NCBI GenBank assembly: GCA_022848865.1
Contig: JAJISE010000020.1
Span: forward strand, 1 to 33,749
Source: Candidatus Thermoplasmatota archaeon
GTDB taxonomy: Archaea; Thermoplasmatota; Thermoplasmata; RBG-16-68-12; JAGMCJ01
Direction: 5' to 3'
Length of the DNA stretch: 33,749 bases
Part shown: positions 22,870 to 31,021 of the stretch, in pieces
Layout: each line of letters opens with the position of its first letter
Position numbering within the stretch: position 1 is the first letter of the stretch
Notes under the pieces: generated by a model
The model's input: only the letters and a program-made list of their open reading frames with translations
Told to the model about the DNA's origin: nothing
The model's database searches: none
Translations under genes and position numbers: made by a program

Positions 22870-24177
22870 GTGAACCGGCTGTACGCGCGTGTGCGAAATA
22901 TGGGGGATGCGACGGCGACTGATGTTCAAGTCCACTTCGAGGTCACGGACCCATTGGGCGTAGGGATTGGGGGTTCCAACGGCTTCGTGCTGCTGGGAAG
23001 TACGTCCGTCCCGGTCATCGACGCCGGAGATTATGCGGACGTATACATCGAGTGGACGCCGGACGTGGTTCTGAGCCCGGACCAGATCGAGGAAGGGTTG
23101 TTCCAATTCCATTCATGCGTACGGGTGATTCTTGACCCCGTAGTGGGCGAAACCGTGTTCGGGAATCAAGACGGAGTCGAAGAGCAGGAGAACATCGACC
23201 TCTTCCAGGCCCCGGAGGCCCCGAGTCCAGGAGAGGCGTTCGATGAGGTGCTCACCCTCCGGAACGACGAAACGAATCGCCCAAAGGACTTCCACCTCAC
23301 ATACGCAGGCGATGTGCCTGCGGGCTGGTCAGTCGACATCAATGGCGGGAACCTCTTGGTCCAACTCGGTCCGGGCGAAGTCCGTGACATCCCGATCCGC
23401 ATCGAGCCGGTAAGTGGTTCGCCGCTGGGCAGTTCCTTCAAGGTCGAAGTGACGGCCTCCAGCTTCCGCGCCCTCGTCAGCGACCTCAACATCTCGGACG
23501 TACACTTCGAGTTCACGCCACTGGGCGGCGTGACCGTAGAGGCCCGCGTAGTACGGAAGCCGATGATCGTGGCGACGGCGGTCCTCACACCGAACGGCAT
23601 CCTCGTCCGGGGCCGTCTCGACGTCGCAGACTTTTCGACTTTCTATGACCCGAACAACCCATTCCGTGTGATGATCGTGGGGTCGGATGCGAACAAGACG
23701 TTCCTCCCGCCTACCGGTGTCGTCCTGACCGTCAAACCCGACGGGAGCTTCGAGGGACTCCTACCCCTGCCCATACCCGAGCTCACGGAGCTCGTCTGCC
23801 TGTTCTCGGGCACGATGCTTCTGTCCAGTGCGTCCTGCGGCTTCATCCCGCTCTTCCCGGAAGAGGTCAACGCGACCCTGAAGCTCACGCCGCGGACGCT
23901 GAATCTGAAATCGAACGGGCGTTGGGTGACCGCCAGGCTGACCCTCAGCACGGACGTAGCTTGGATGGTCGATCCCTCGTCTCTGGAGCTCGAAGGAATC
24001 GCCGCACATAGGGTGAAGGTCCTCGACGACCGAACCCTTCAGGTGAAGTTCTCCCGCGAGGCCCTCATGGCACTGCTTTCACCGGGCGATGTGACGGTCT
24101 GTGTAAGTGGCTCGCTGACGGACGGACAGACGTTCAGCGCGTGTGACACGATTCGCGTGATTCAATCTGGAAGATGA
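22870..24177 (+). CDS. CARDB-type exported protein fragment, 5'-truncated
   Basis: A 435-residue frame built of beta-rich extracellular domains. It opens with NRLYARVRNMGDATATDVQVHF, characteristic of the inside of a CARDB/Ig-like domain, followed by a second Ig-like domain (residues about 120-215, with AGWSVDIN and LGPGEVRDIPI) and a third region ending near residue 435. There is no signal peptide, although such domains normally sit at the C-terminal end of large exported peptidases or adhesins. The frame is open back to 22810 without a better start, so GTG 22870 is nominal. The sequence is more GC-rich than its neighbours. It is best read as the 3' part of a larger gene cut off at about 22,855. 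Confidence 0.68.
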   Translation: MNRLYARVRNMGDATATDVQVHFEVTDPLGVGIGGSNGFVLLGSTSVPVIDAGDYADVYIEWTPDVVLSPDQIEEGLFQFHSCVRVILDPVVGETVFGNQDGVEEQENIDLFQAPEAPSPGEAFDEVLTLRNDETNRPKDFHLTYAGDVPAGWSVDINGGNLLVQLGPGEVRDIPIRIEPVSGSPLGSSFKVEVTASSFRALVSDLNISDVHFEFTPLGGVTVEARVVRKPMIVATAVLTPNGILVRGRLDVADFSTFYDPNNPFRVMIVGSDANKTFLPPTGVVLTVKPDGSFEGLLPLPIPELTELVCLFSGTMLLSSASCGFIPLFPEEVNATLKLTPRTLNLKSNGRWVTARLTLSTDVAWMVDPSSLELEGIAAHRVKVLDDRTLQVKFSREALMALLSPGDVTVCVSGSLTDGQTFSACDTIRVIQSGR

Positions 24178-24270
24178 GAGGTCGACCCTGAGACAATCAA
24201 CAGGGAGGTATGTCCGCACAGCTGATAGGAAGGCAATCACTGAAATGGGCCACGGAAATGGGGCTCCTCC

Positions 24271-24624
24271 TCAGTAGACGGGAACGGACTGTGATACTTG
24301 CATGGCGGGAACGTCTTCGAAGGAATTGACGTTCTCCTGTGGTCGAAGGCGTTCCGCGACCTCTTTGCAGAGCTGGGACATCCTCTCGTGACCCGCCAAC
24401 GCATAAATGGTGGCCTTCAGCCTCCAAACGGATGGGTAGTTCGTTCTTCTCTTAGTGACCTGGTTGAGGCAGTAGAGGGCCTGCTTGTATTTCTTCAGCC
24501 CTGCAAGAATAACACCTTTCGAGAACCAAGCATCTACATCCTCAATATCGCTCTCCAGTCTCTTCTGACACGTCTGTAGGAGTCTGATGATTATCTCCAG
24601 GCGGGCATGCTTGTTGCTCATCAT
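24271..24624 (-). CDS. TPR-repeat protein, second of a tandem pair
   Basis: A 117-residue helical protein with about two TPR units: DAWFSKGVILAGLKKYKQALYCL and a second spanning PSVWRLKATIYALAGHERMSQL. TPRs mediate protein contacts; no catalytic site is visible. It aligns by eye with the gene just upstream (24682-24975): D-[VL]-DA-x-F-x-K, then the shared T-K-R, Y-P and LKA-x-IY positions. The last 25 residues are low-complexity and not shared. The ATG is at 24624 or 24621, without a clear ribosome binding site. Confidence 0.68.
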   Translation of the reverse strand: MMSNKHARLEIIIRLLQTCQKRLESDIEDVDAWFSKGVILAGLKKYKQALYCLNQVTKRRTNYPSVWRLKATIYALAGHERMSQLCKEVAERLRPQENVNSFEDVPAMQVSQSVPVY

Positions 24625-24681
24625 CCAGTAATCATTCTCGGAAACGATATTCCTTTTCTTACAGAAATCAAAAGTGATAGG

Positions 24682-24975
24682 CTATCTGGATTCCTCCTCA
24701 GCCCTTTCCAGACAGAGTCTAGCCATCTTCTCATTCCCCAGCTGTCTATATATCTTGGCCTTGAGCATCCAGATCCCTGGATAGAAGGGATCTCTCTTTG
24801 TGATTGTCTCCAGGGTTTCGATGCACTTCTCGTATTCCTCGGATGTCGCCAGCCAAGCGGCCTTGGCGAACAGAGCGTCCAAGTCGTGAGGATTCTCCTG
24901 CAGCCTCCTTCGGCACTGCCGCTGCCAGTACACGGGGTGGTCCCAATCCCTCTGTCCAGTGCCGTTTTCGGACAT
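24682..24975 (-). CDS. TPR-repeat protein, first of a tandem pair
   Basis: A 97-residue protein with two TPR-like helix pairs (DALFAKAAWLATSEEYEKCIETLE and PGIWMLKAKIYRQLGNEKMARLCLERAEEE). The start is taken as ATG 24975; a GTG at 24987 is possible. It is the upstream member of a two-gene same-strand pair with a related TPR protein 57 bases downstream. The pair is divergent from the KAP-macro gene and may share a control region with it, so a partner role to that protein is possible but unproven. Confidence 0.68.
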   Translation of the reverse strand: MSENGTGQRDWDHPVYWQRQCRRRLQENPHDLDALFAKAAWLATSEEYEKCIETLETITKRDPFYPGIWMLKAKIYRQLGNEKMARLCLERAEEESR

Positions 24976-24987
24976 TGTCGCTCTCAC

Positions 24988-25374
24988 TCGCCCAGCTTGA
25001 GGAGCTGAGGATGTCTTTCGAAAGAGCCTATATCTTTCTTATCGAGCTGTTATCAAACGCGATAACGGGATTGCCGGAAAGAACCTACGTCGTCCAATTC
25101 CACGGTTCCCAGGAACTCAAAGTAACTCCAACGCCAACAGCGGAAACGTCTCACTTCTTCTCGAAGAACGACACTCTTGTGAAGTGGTCAGTTAGCGAGG
25201 GGCCACTCGCTCGGACGATGGATGCAGCTTCATCGCAGCAACCATCGATATGTATAAATCGGAGAGTCGTTCTTTGGCTCCTTGACGAGATCTCAGCTGC
25301 GGAGGGAGGTTTCGATCGCATAGACTCTTGCGCCGTTGGAGAACCTGAGGATTCGTACACGTGGGGGGATATCT
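24988..25374. promoter_or_regulatory. Divergent control region of the TPR pair and the KAP gene
   Basis: About 390 bases separate the divergent starts. On the plus strand a TATA-like TATAAAT lies at 25253-25259, giving a KAP leader of roughly 90 bases. At 25049-25066 there is a perfect inverted repeat, GTTATC and GATAAC around six bases (AAACGC), which could be an operator. Open frames cross the stretch on both strands but none looks like a protein family. Confidence 0.4.
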
Positions 25375-28314
25375 GTGGAGGAGCGCGTCCAGGCGGATTG
25401 GGAGAAGGTCGAACGTGTCAGAAGAGAAGCCGAAGCGGATCTGCTGAAACTGCCAGGCGTAACAGGCGTGCACATAGGCTACAAGACCGTCAATGGGAAG
25501 AGAACTGACGAGCTAGCAATCGTCATTTCCGTCAAGGAAAAGAAACCAGTGACGGAGCTTCCCAAGGAGGATATCCTTCCCAGAGTGATTCAGGGGATTC
25601 CAACCGATGTCATTGCGGACGAGTATGTACCGCATTTGAGACCTCTAGTGCAATACAACCTCATCTCAGAGAACGAGAGTTCTATTTGCATTGGCAGCAC
25701 CGACGCTCCGTGGGCTATGGATGTAGATGCTTTGGTTGTTCCTTTCGACATTTCGGGATTCGGCTCGCTAGGACCGGCCATAATCAAGCACTTGGAGGCC
25801 ATTGACCCCTCTTTGGCGTCCGACTTCGAATTGGCGTTCGATGAACCCTCGGTCAGGGAGGCTGTCAAGCCTGATAGACCTCGCCTTGTATCGTTTCCGT
25901 TTAACCCGGATCTGGAGCTGCCTTCAGGCTTCCCGCAGGTTCTCATCGCCGCGACAGCCCACCACGAAGGAAAGTGGTCCATCTACAACTCCCGGAAAGC
26001 CGCCACGGCAATCGTCAGGATGGCTGCAGACATGAATCTCGACAGCATTGCCATCCCACTATTAGGGAGCGGGGTGGGCCCCCTTCCTCGCGCGGAGGTG
26101 GCCATGGCGATAGTTGATGGGGCGCTCAAAGCTCTGACAACTTCGCAGGTTCCAGAAATCAACATAGTTACACTGGACCCGAAGGTAGTCGCAGTCGCGA
26201 GGGAGACCTTCGCGAAACGCCCAGGGATGTATGGTCAGGCACTCAATAATGACGATGCTACAGGAGAGGACTTACTGGACATCTCAACTGAAGTGCATGC
26301 AATGGCCGACGCAGTTATGTTGCAGGACCTCAGTCCCCCCTTCGTCGTTGGCATACTCGGTGGATGGGGGAGTGGGAAATCTTTCGTCATGCATTTGCTA
26401 CGGCAGAGGATGAGGCAGATTCGGGCAATGAGACTGAAAGAGGAGGAGACCTGGAACGATGACCCTGAGAAGCGCTCTTTATACGTCGGGCATGTCTACT
26501 TCGTCCGCTTCGACGCCTGGACTTACGCGAAATCCAATCTCTGGGCCAGTCTGATGGACAGGATCTTCTCCGACTTGAACGACCAGCTAACCTTGGAGGA
26601 GAAGCAGATTGAGGGAGTGGATGCCGAAGTCAAGCACCCGACTGAGCCTTTGTGGTCTCATCTCCAACGGCTGACAAGGACAGAGCGCGAAGATCTTGAA
26701 CAGAAGGTTATAGGGCTGGCATTGAAGCAAGACGCTCTGGTGTCGACCGAGACGGGTTTTCTCAGATCGGCTTTCAGCGAAATAGTGAGCCTGCCAAAGA
26801 AGTGGTCAATGGCCAAGCCAGCTGAGTCGGCAGGATTTGCAGCTCTGTCAGCAGTCTCGACCCTCCTCCCTCTTGTGGAGGGCTCCCTGGCTTATTTCAA
26901 AATCCACGGCCTAACGGCATCTATTCTCTTGGCACTCCTGGGTTTTGCTCGAGCAAGGGTCAACTGGGCTCGGCGACGAGGACGAATCGCACTGACAGAC
27001 AAGGATTTGTCAGACGGGGGTCGGGCTCGGCTTGCCAATCTCAAGTCCCAATTGCCAGAATTGAACCCCGACCAACTCCAGCTGGTGTTCAAGAGGAGTG
27101 AGGCCAAGAGAAGAGCCGAGAAACACCAGGCAGACCTATGCGAATTAGAGGAGTTGGAAACCGAAGTTGAGAGCCGGAGGCAGAGGATTGGCATGACCGC
27201 CGAGTTCGCCTCTCTAAGGGAATTGATAGATGCAAGAAAGGACGAAAATGTGTATGAGAAGCGGTTGGGGCTGATGCACCAAGTCCAAAAGGATTTTTCC
27301 GATCTGAGTCGTAGCCTGGTTGTCAGCAAAACTGACCCCAGAGACGAGGTGGAAGAGAAGCGGAAACTCTTCCCCCGAGGACCCGCGCGCGTAGTCCTAT
27401 TCATTGACGACTTGGACCGTTGCCCACCGAAGAGGGTGGTTGAGGTTTTGGAGGCGGCTCAGCTGCTCGTAAAGACGGAGCTCTTCGTGGTCGTCTTAGC
27501 GATGGATGTTCGGTACATTACACGGGCTTTGGAGAAGGAATACAAAGAGATTCTCGTCAGGGGAGGAGATCCCTCGGGCCTTGACTACGTTGGGAAGATT
27601 GTCCAGTTGCCATATCGCCTGCGACCCATTGACGAAGACGCCCTGGATTTGTACCTGAGGAGGCAAGTTGACGTGGAAGAAGTGATTCGTGAAACCAGAC
27701 CACCTCGAGACCAGGTCCCAAATCAGGAAGAAGGAGGTCAGGGGACACCCACGGAGCCATCTGTCAGAATAGAAGGCCCCCCTCGAGAGGATCTTACCCG
27801 GGACGTTCTTAGATTCTCATCCTCGGAGTTTGACTTGTTGAAGAGGTGCTGCAAAGAGCTGAGCCTGAGCCCCCGCGCCGCGAAACGACTCACCAACATC
27901 TACAAGCTGCTCAAGATCATCTGGACCAGGACCCTTAGACCAGGATACGATGACGAGCAAGTCGCCATCTACCTGCTGGCGATGTCCGCCCGCTTCCCTG
28001 AGATCATGCGAGGAGCTTTTGATGCGCTCGAGAGGAAGCTGAAATCTCCGACCATTGAGAATTTGGCTAGTTTCCTCAAGACTCTTGCGGTCACGGACCC
28101 TAGTGCCGGCTCACCTCAGGACTGGCAGCATCTGCTTGAGATACTGAAGGACTCAGATGGACTGGCCAAGTGGTTGACAGTTAGTGCGATCAGTCCCGAA
28201 TCCTTCAGGCTCGTTCGATCCTTCTCTTTCGTGGGGGACATCGGATTCGAACCGGGTGATCGAACAGGCAAGCGCCCGCTGATCCCTGCAGAAGAGACGG
28301 GCCCAGGGCCCTAG
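25375..28314 (+). CDS. Macro domain-KAP NTPase fusion protein
   Basis: A 979-residue multidomain protein. Residues about 5-75 form a module (LPGVTGVHIGYKTVNGKRTD, then the IPTDVI motif) otherwise typical in front of trypsin-like proteases. Residues about 100-290 look like a macro domain, with DALVVPFDISGFGSLGPAI and IAIPLLGSGVGPLPRAEVA, which would bind ADP-ribose-type ligands. A KAP P-loop NTPase follows: Walker A LGGWGSGKS near 327, VRFDAWTYAKSNLWASL, two membrane segments near 485-530 as usual in KAP proteins, a coiled coil, and Walker B VVLFIDDLDRC near 673. GTG 25375 follows GGGGGGAT; TTG 25336 is an alternative. It probably acts at the inner face of the membrane as a ligand-sensing NTPase. 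Confidence 0.85.
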   Translation: MEERVQADWEKVERVRREAEADLLKLPGVTGVHIGYKTVNGKRTDELAIVISVKEKKPVTELPKEDILPRVIQGIPTDVIADEYVPHLRPLVQYNLISENESSICIGSTDAPWAMDVDALVVPFDISGFGSLGPAIIKHLEAIDPSLASDFELAFDEPSVREAVKPDRPRLVSFPFNPDLELPSGFPQVLIAATAHHEGKWSIYNSRKAATAIVRMAADMNLDSIAIPLLGSGVGPLPRAEVAMAIVDGALKALTTSQVPEINIVTLDPKVVAVARETFAKRPGMYGQALNNDDATGEDLLDISTEVHAMADAVMLQDLSPPFVVGILGGWGSGKSFVMHLLRQRMRQIRAMRLKEEETWNDDPEKRSLYVGHVYFVRFDAWTYAKSNLWASLMDRIFSDLNDQLTLEEKQIEGVDAEVKHPTEPLWSHLQRLTRTEREDLEQKVIGLALKQDALVSTETGFLRSAFSEIVSLPKKWSMAKPAESAGFAALSAVSTLLPLVEGSLAYFKIHGLTASILLALLGFARARVNWARRRGRIALTDKDLSDGGRARLANLKSQLPELNPDQLQLVFKRSEAKRRAEKHQADLCELEELETEVESRRQRIGMTAEFASLRELIDARKDENVYEKRLGLMHQVQKDFSDLSRSLVVSKTDPRDEVEEKRKLFPRGPARVVLFIDDLDRCPPKRVVEVLEAAQLLVKTELFVVVLAMDVRYITRALEKEYKEILVRGGDPSGLDYVGKIVQLPYRLRPIDEDALDLYLRRQVDVEEVIRETRPPRDQVPNQEEGGQGTPTEPSVRIEGPPREDLTRDVLRFSSSEFDLLKRCCKELSLSPRAAKRLTNIYKLLKIIWTRTLRPGYDDEQVAIYLLAMSARFPEIMRGAFDALERKLKSPTIENLASFLKTLAVTDPSAGSPQDWQHLLEILKDSDGLAKWLTVSAISPESFRLVRSFSFVGDIGFEPGDRTGKRPLIPAEETGPGP

Positions 28315-28512
28315 GTCTGGCTTGGGAGTGTGCGCAGCCACGCAGGCGGGTCCGCCGAGTACTTCAGCTTCTGGTTCGTCGGCAGGAACTACGGCTTCTT
28401 CGGCTACACCCAGCCGCCGATGGGCTCGCCCATCGACATCGTCGTGGACCTCGGAACGCCGGAGAGCTTCGACTCGTGGACCATCCAGATCAAGCTGAAT
28501 GCGAGAGGGTGA
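28315..28512 (+). pseudogene. 3' remnant of an exported-protein gene
   Basis: Directly after the KAP stop, an open frame without a proper start (from about 28315, nominal GTG 28330) encodes about 65 residues rich in aromatic and Gly residues: AEYFSFWFVGRNYGFFGYT, then IDIVVDLGTPESFDSW and a WTIQIKLNARG end with a natural stop at 28512. It is GC-rich and beta-strand-like, resembling the C-terminus of an exported protein. A short oligo-T terminator follows. It is unlike the KAP protein and is best read as the tail of a gene whose front was removed by rearrangement. Confidence 0.55.
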
Positions 28513-28551
28513 AGGGAACTGAATGAACGGCCCTGCGGGCAGCTCTGTCAG

Positions 28552-28558
28552 TTTTTTT
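28552..28558 (+). terminator. Oligo-T terminator
   Basis: A run of seven T lies 40 bases after the remnant stop, preceded by a small GCCC/GGGC hairpin at about 28530-28540. Archaeal RNA polymerase terminates at such T-runs, so this probably ends the KAP transcript. Confidence 0.5.
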
Positions 28559-28829
28559 GGTTGCACTCCCCTTTTCTGTGAGGGTGCTGGACGCCAAAGT
28601 GTATCAATAGAATGATATTGACCACCATGGTGGGGGCCGGCTTTCTCTTGACAATGGGAATGACTCAATCGAATGCAAGACAGCAGGGGCCCTGGAATCA
28701 TCACAACATGTCGTACTCCTCATTGAAGAACGCCATTTGTTCTCTGGGTGTCTATTGCTCATGTATTTCTCCCCCGAACTCTCGCGAAGCGTGTTAATAA
28801 GTCCAGCTTCTCTGAAAGAATCAAGAGAG

Positions 28830-28835
28830 TATAAG
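28830..28835 (+). promoter_or_regulatory. TATA box for the two-TM protein gene
   Basis: TATAAG is centred about 28 bases upstream of ATG 28860, fitting a leaderless transcript and helping to fix that start over the longer open frame. Confidence 0.6.
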
Positions 28836-28859
28836 TTGGTGAACGATGATGACTGTCGG

Positions 28860-29582
28860 ATGTCTGACGCTAACGCTGGATTGGACAGATTGCTCGACGA
28901 GGCCCAGAAGCTAGCTAACGACTATGAAGAAGCTCTTGAGCGATATGTTCAAGGAGCCGAGTCAAAAAGACTTCTTGCTGGTTTGGTAGTAGACCATTTC
29001 GAAATCCCAGAGAAACTTAGCAGTTCTGGGCTGAAGCTCTTCCTTCAACGATGGGAGGCAACGCCAGAGAGCAAAGCATTGCGCGCACGCTTTCATAGTA
29101 CATATGACCGGGTCAAGCAGTACCTAGGGACAGTATCGACAAGAACAAAGGCCGTTCGTTGGCCAGGGAACAGCGGTAGGCTATTGGAAAAACTCAAGCC
29201 TGTGAATGACGCGGTTAGGACAGACACAAAGATTCGCAGGCTTGTCAGTGCTTTGGAGAACATTGATCTACTGGACCTCACATTCAATGATGATTTGCCC
29301 CGCAGAAGACCAAGGCAACGGTCAGGGACAAAGTCTCCGGCACCTCACCAAGATTCCTTGACTGCGCTGAAAAGCTCAGTGGCAGAACAACGGGCATGGA
29401 GCCTTGTGGCCATATTCGTCACAGTAGTGGTCACTGTAACTGTAGGACTAGGTGTCTCAACTTCCTTTGGATGGTTTTGGGCATTCAGTATGGCCTTCCT
29501 TCTGGGCATAGTAATCACTGTAGCGGTCGCTCTCACGAGGCCATTATGGATTCGTGCTCTCGGACGACCGCGACGCAAGTGA
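28860..29582 (+). CDS. Cytoplasmic helical protein with C-terminal two-TM anchor
   Basis: A 240-residue protein of no recognised family. Residues 1-130 are strongly helical and charged (LDRLLDEAQKLANDYEEALE and on), followed by a basic Arg/Pro-rich linker near 150 (RRRPRQRSG) and two membrane helices at about 176-198 and 202-225, ending in a basic tail. The layout, a soluble sensor followed by a two-helix hairpin, is common in membrane-acting effectors of conflict systems, but that role is inferred only from shape and neighbourhood. The start at 28860 is supported by a TATA box about 28 bases upstream; the longer frame from 28737 contains no plausible extra domain. Confidence 0.65.
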   Translation: MSDANAGLDRLLDEAQKLANDYEEALERYVQGAESKRLLAGLVVDHFEIPEKLSSSGLKLFLQRWEATPESKALRARFHSTYDRVKQYLGTVSTRTKAVRWPGNSGRLLEKLKPVNDAVRTDTKIRRLVSALENIDLLDLTFNDDLPRRRPRQRSGTKSPAPHQDSLTALKSSVAEQRAWSLVAIFVTVVVTVTVGLGVSTSFGWFWAFSMAFLLGIVITVAVALTRPLWIRALGRPRRK

Positions 29583-29819
29583 CATGACCGAGAGAGCTGA
29601 GATAGAAGTTGAAGAAAGTCTCAAGAAATTCCGTACTTCAACATGGAGGACGACAACTACCATCACGATGGTATCGGGTTGCCAATCTTCGGCGGTATCC
29701 TCCCACAAGAGCGCGAGATTGATGCACCAAGGCAGAGAACCTCCATCGCTGGCTGACGGTGGCCTTTGGCATGGAGTCCGGCTTGGATTGAGAGGCTTCG
29801 TGTTAAGTGAGTTCTTTGT
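29583..29819. other. Spacer between convergent genes, possible gene debris
   Basis: Two short plus-strand frames cross this 237-base gap. One starts at ATG 29584 (80 codons, acidic helix then low-complexity Thr). The other, open from about 29625 to 29756, reads PYFNMEDDNYHHDGIGLP, followed by an FGGILPQE segment, and looks more protein-like but has no leader signals. They may be remains of a decayed gene. Neither is supported well enough to call. Confidence 0.35.
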
Positions 29820-30800
29820 CTAAGCTATGGAAAGATGCCTCGTATGTTTGTCAAGGGCACCTATGAATAGCTGTTCGGAGAACCCCGCCACGACGCCAGT
29901 GCTCATGAGAACGAAAGCGTTGTCGTGTAGAAGTTGCGAGATATCTTGACCAGCGACCAAACCAGACCCTGCAATCAGGAAGTATACAAGAGCACCGGCT
30001 GCCCCGAGCAAGATACGCGTGAGTGTTAGGACATTGATCAGACCAGCAGAGGTCTCCTTCTCGATGAACTCACGTGTCAGCAACTGAGTGCTCAGAACTC
30101 CGCCAAGGAGACCCATCAAGGAAATGGTGAAAAACGGGAGATACCACCACGGGTCCGTAGGACGAATGACGGTGTGATACAGCCACTCGGCTAGGATAAT
30201 CGATGCGACCAAGATTGTCAGAAGCCTGGCGTTGAAGGCGCTCCAAAGGCAGAATCTTAGTGTCGTGTTGCTGTTGATGTCATACCAGAATCTGGCGCGC
30301 TGGGACTGCAGTTCGTACGCTGACTGCACCAATAGCTCATCCGGATTGGATTCCTTGGTCTTTTCGCGTCCCTCTCTCTCCTGTATCATACAGTCCACTC
30401 TTTTCCCAGTCTTCCCGAGTTCATCTCTGGCTTTCTCGTCCAGTTCTTCGAGCCTCTTGTCCCAGAAGGCCATTCGATACAGAGACCTTGGAATATCTGC
30501 ATCATCGACAATCAGCGGCAGTATCTTGTCGGCTGAGTTGACGTAGTTCCAGGCGCGACCGGGGTTTCGTTCCTCTTTCGCAAGGTCCAGATAGCCTCGT
30601 ACAGCCGCATATCTGTGCTCCTTCTTCAGGAACTCAACATCTTCATAGCGGTCCACCTCGTGACGACAGATGAACACTTCTCTCGAAACTATCGCCAGTC
30701 TGACGCGATTCGTAAAACCCTGGACAGTACACCAGTCATGATATATCTCAGGGATGGGAAGTCTCCAGAAAGGGTAGCTCAATCTCCGGTACGTTCGCAC
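29820..30800 (-). CDS. Multi-TM membrane protein, start region disrupted
   Basis: A 326-residue frame with a soluble N-terminal part of about 190 residues and a C-terminal membrane domain of four or five helices (near residues 191-208, 219-240, 258-280 and 295-310), ending in a GFSEQLFIGALDKH segment. Such an endpiece recurs in uncharacterised prokaryotic membrane proteins. No catalytic motif is seen. The nominal start is GTG 30800, but coding-like sequence continues upstream in the same frame for about 40 codons (RDDRLIGQIEIRLDRLIEEK) with no usable start, then apparently in a shifted frame. The real gene therefore probably began further upstream and is broken. Confidence 0.6.
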   Translation of the reverse strand: MRTYRRLSYPFWRLPIPEIYHDWCTVQGFTNRVRLAIVSREVFICRHEVDRYEDVEFLKKEHRYAAVRGYLDLAKEERNPGRAWNYVNSADKILPLIVDDADIPRSLYRMAFWDKRLEELDEKARDELGKTGKRVDCMIQEREGREKTKESNPDELLVQSAYELQSQRARFWYDINSNTTLRFCLWSAFNARLLTILVASIILAEWLYHTVIRPTDPWWYLPFFTISLMGLLGGVLSTQLLTREFIEKETSAGLINVLTLTRILLGAAGALVYFLIAGSGLVAGQDISQLLHDNAFVLMSTGVVAGFSEQLFIGALDKHTRHLSIA

Positions 30801-31021
30801 AAGTAAGCCATCATCCTGCCTGAGCTCCTTTTTCTTCTCTTCAATCAGGCGGTCGAGTCGAATCTCTATCTGCCCTATGAGTCGATCATCTCGTTCAGAT
30901 TTGATCGTATTCCCCCTGACGTGTCGTCAACGACCTCGACCACAAGTGAACCGAAAAGCTGGAAGTGTCGGAGATTGTCGGCAACGTGGAAAGCGAATCC
31001 ATGCCTGACAACCTCAAATGG
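30801..31021 (-). pseudogene. Frameshifted 5' end of the membrane-protein gene
   Basis: Two overlapping frames look coding here. The first runs from directly after the nuclease stop to TAG at 30875-30877 and reads EVVRHGFAFHVADNLRHFQ, then SLVVEVVDDTSGGIRSNLNE and MIDS. The second, shifted by one base, reads DRLIGQIEIRLDRLIEEKKK and leads in frame into the downstream membrane protein. Joining them at about 30880-30890 gives a continuous amphipathic helix (NLNEMID then RLIGQIEIRL). Neither has an ATG, GTG or TTG in a sensible place. This suggests a frameshift plus a lost start, or a sequencing error. Confidence 0.5.

Larger units (their letters stand above)
28513..28859. other. Spacer with terminator and promoter, no convincing gene
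   Basis: This 347-base stretch holds the oligo-T terminator near its start and a TATA box near its end. A frame at 28612-28797 (61 residues, starting MILTTMVGAGFLLTMGM) has a hydrophobic start like a signal peptide, but no ribosome binding site and no recognisable mature part. I do not call it as a gene. Confidence 0.5.

Noticed and set aside
24804-25508. Plus-strand open frame of 234 codons over the TPR control region
   Set aside because: It is antisense to the TPR gene at its start and out of frame with the KAP gene at its end, with no family-like sequence between.
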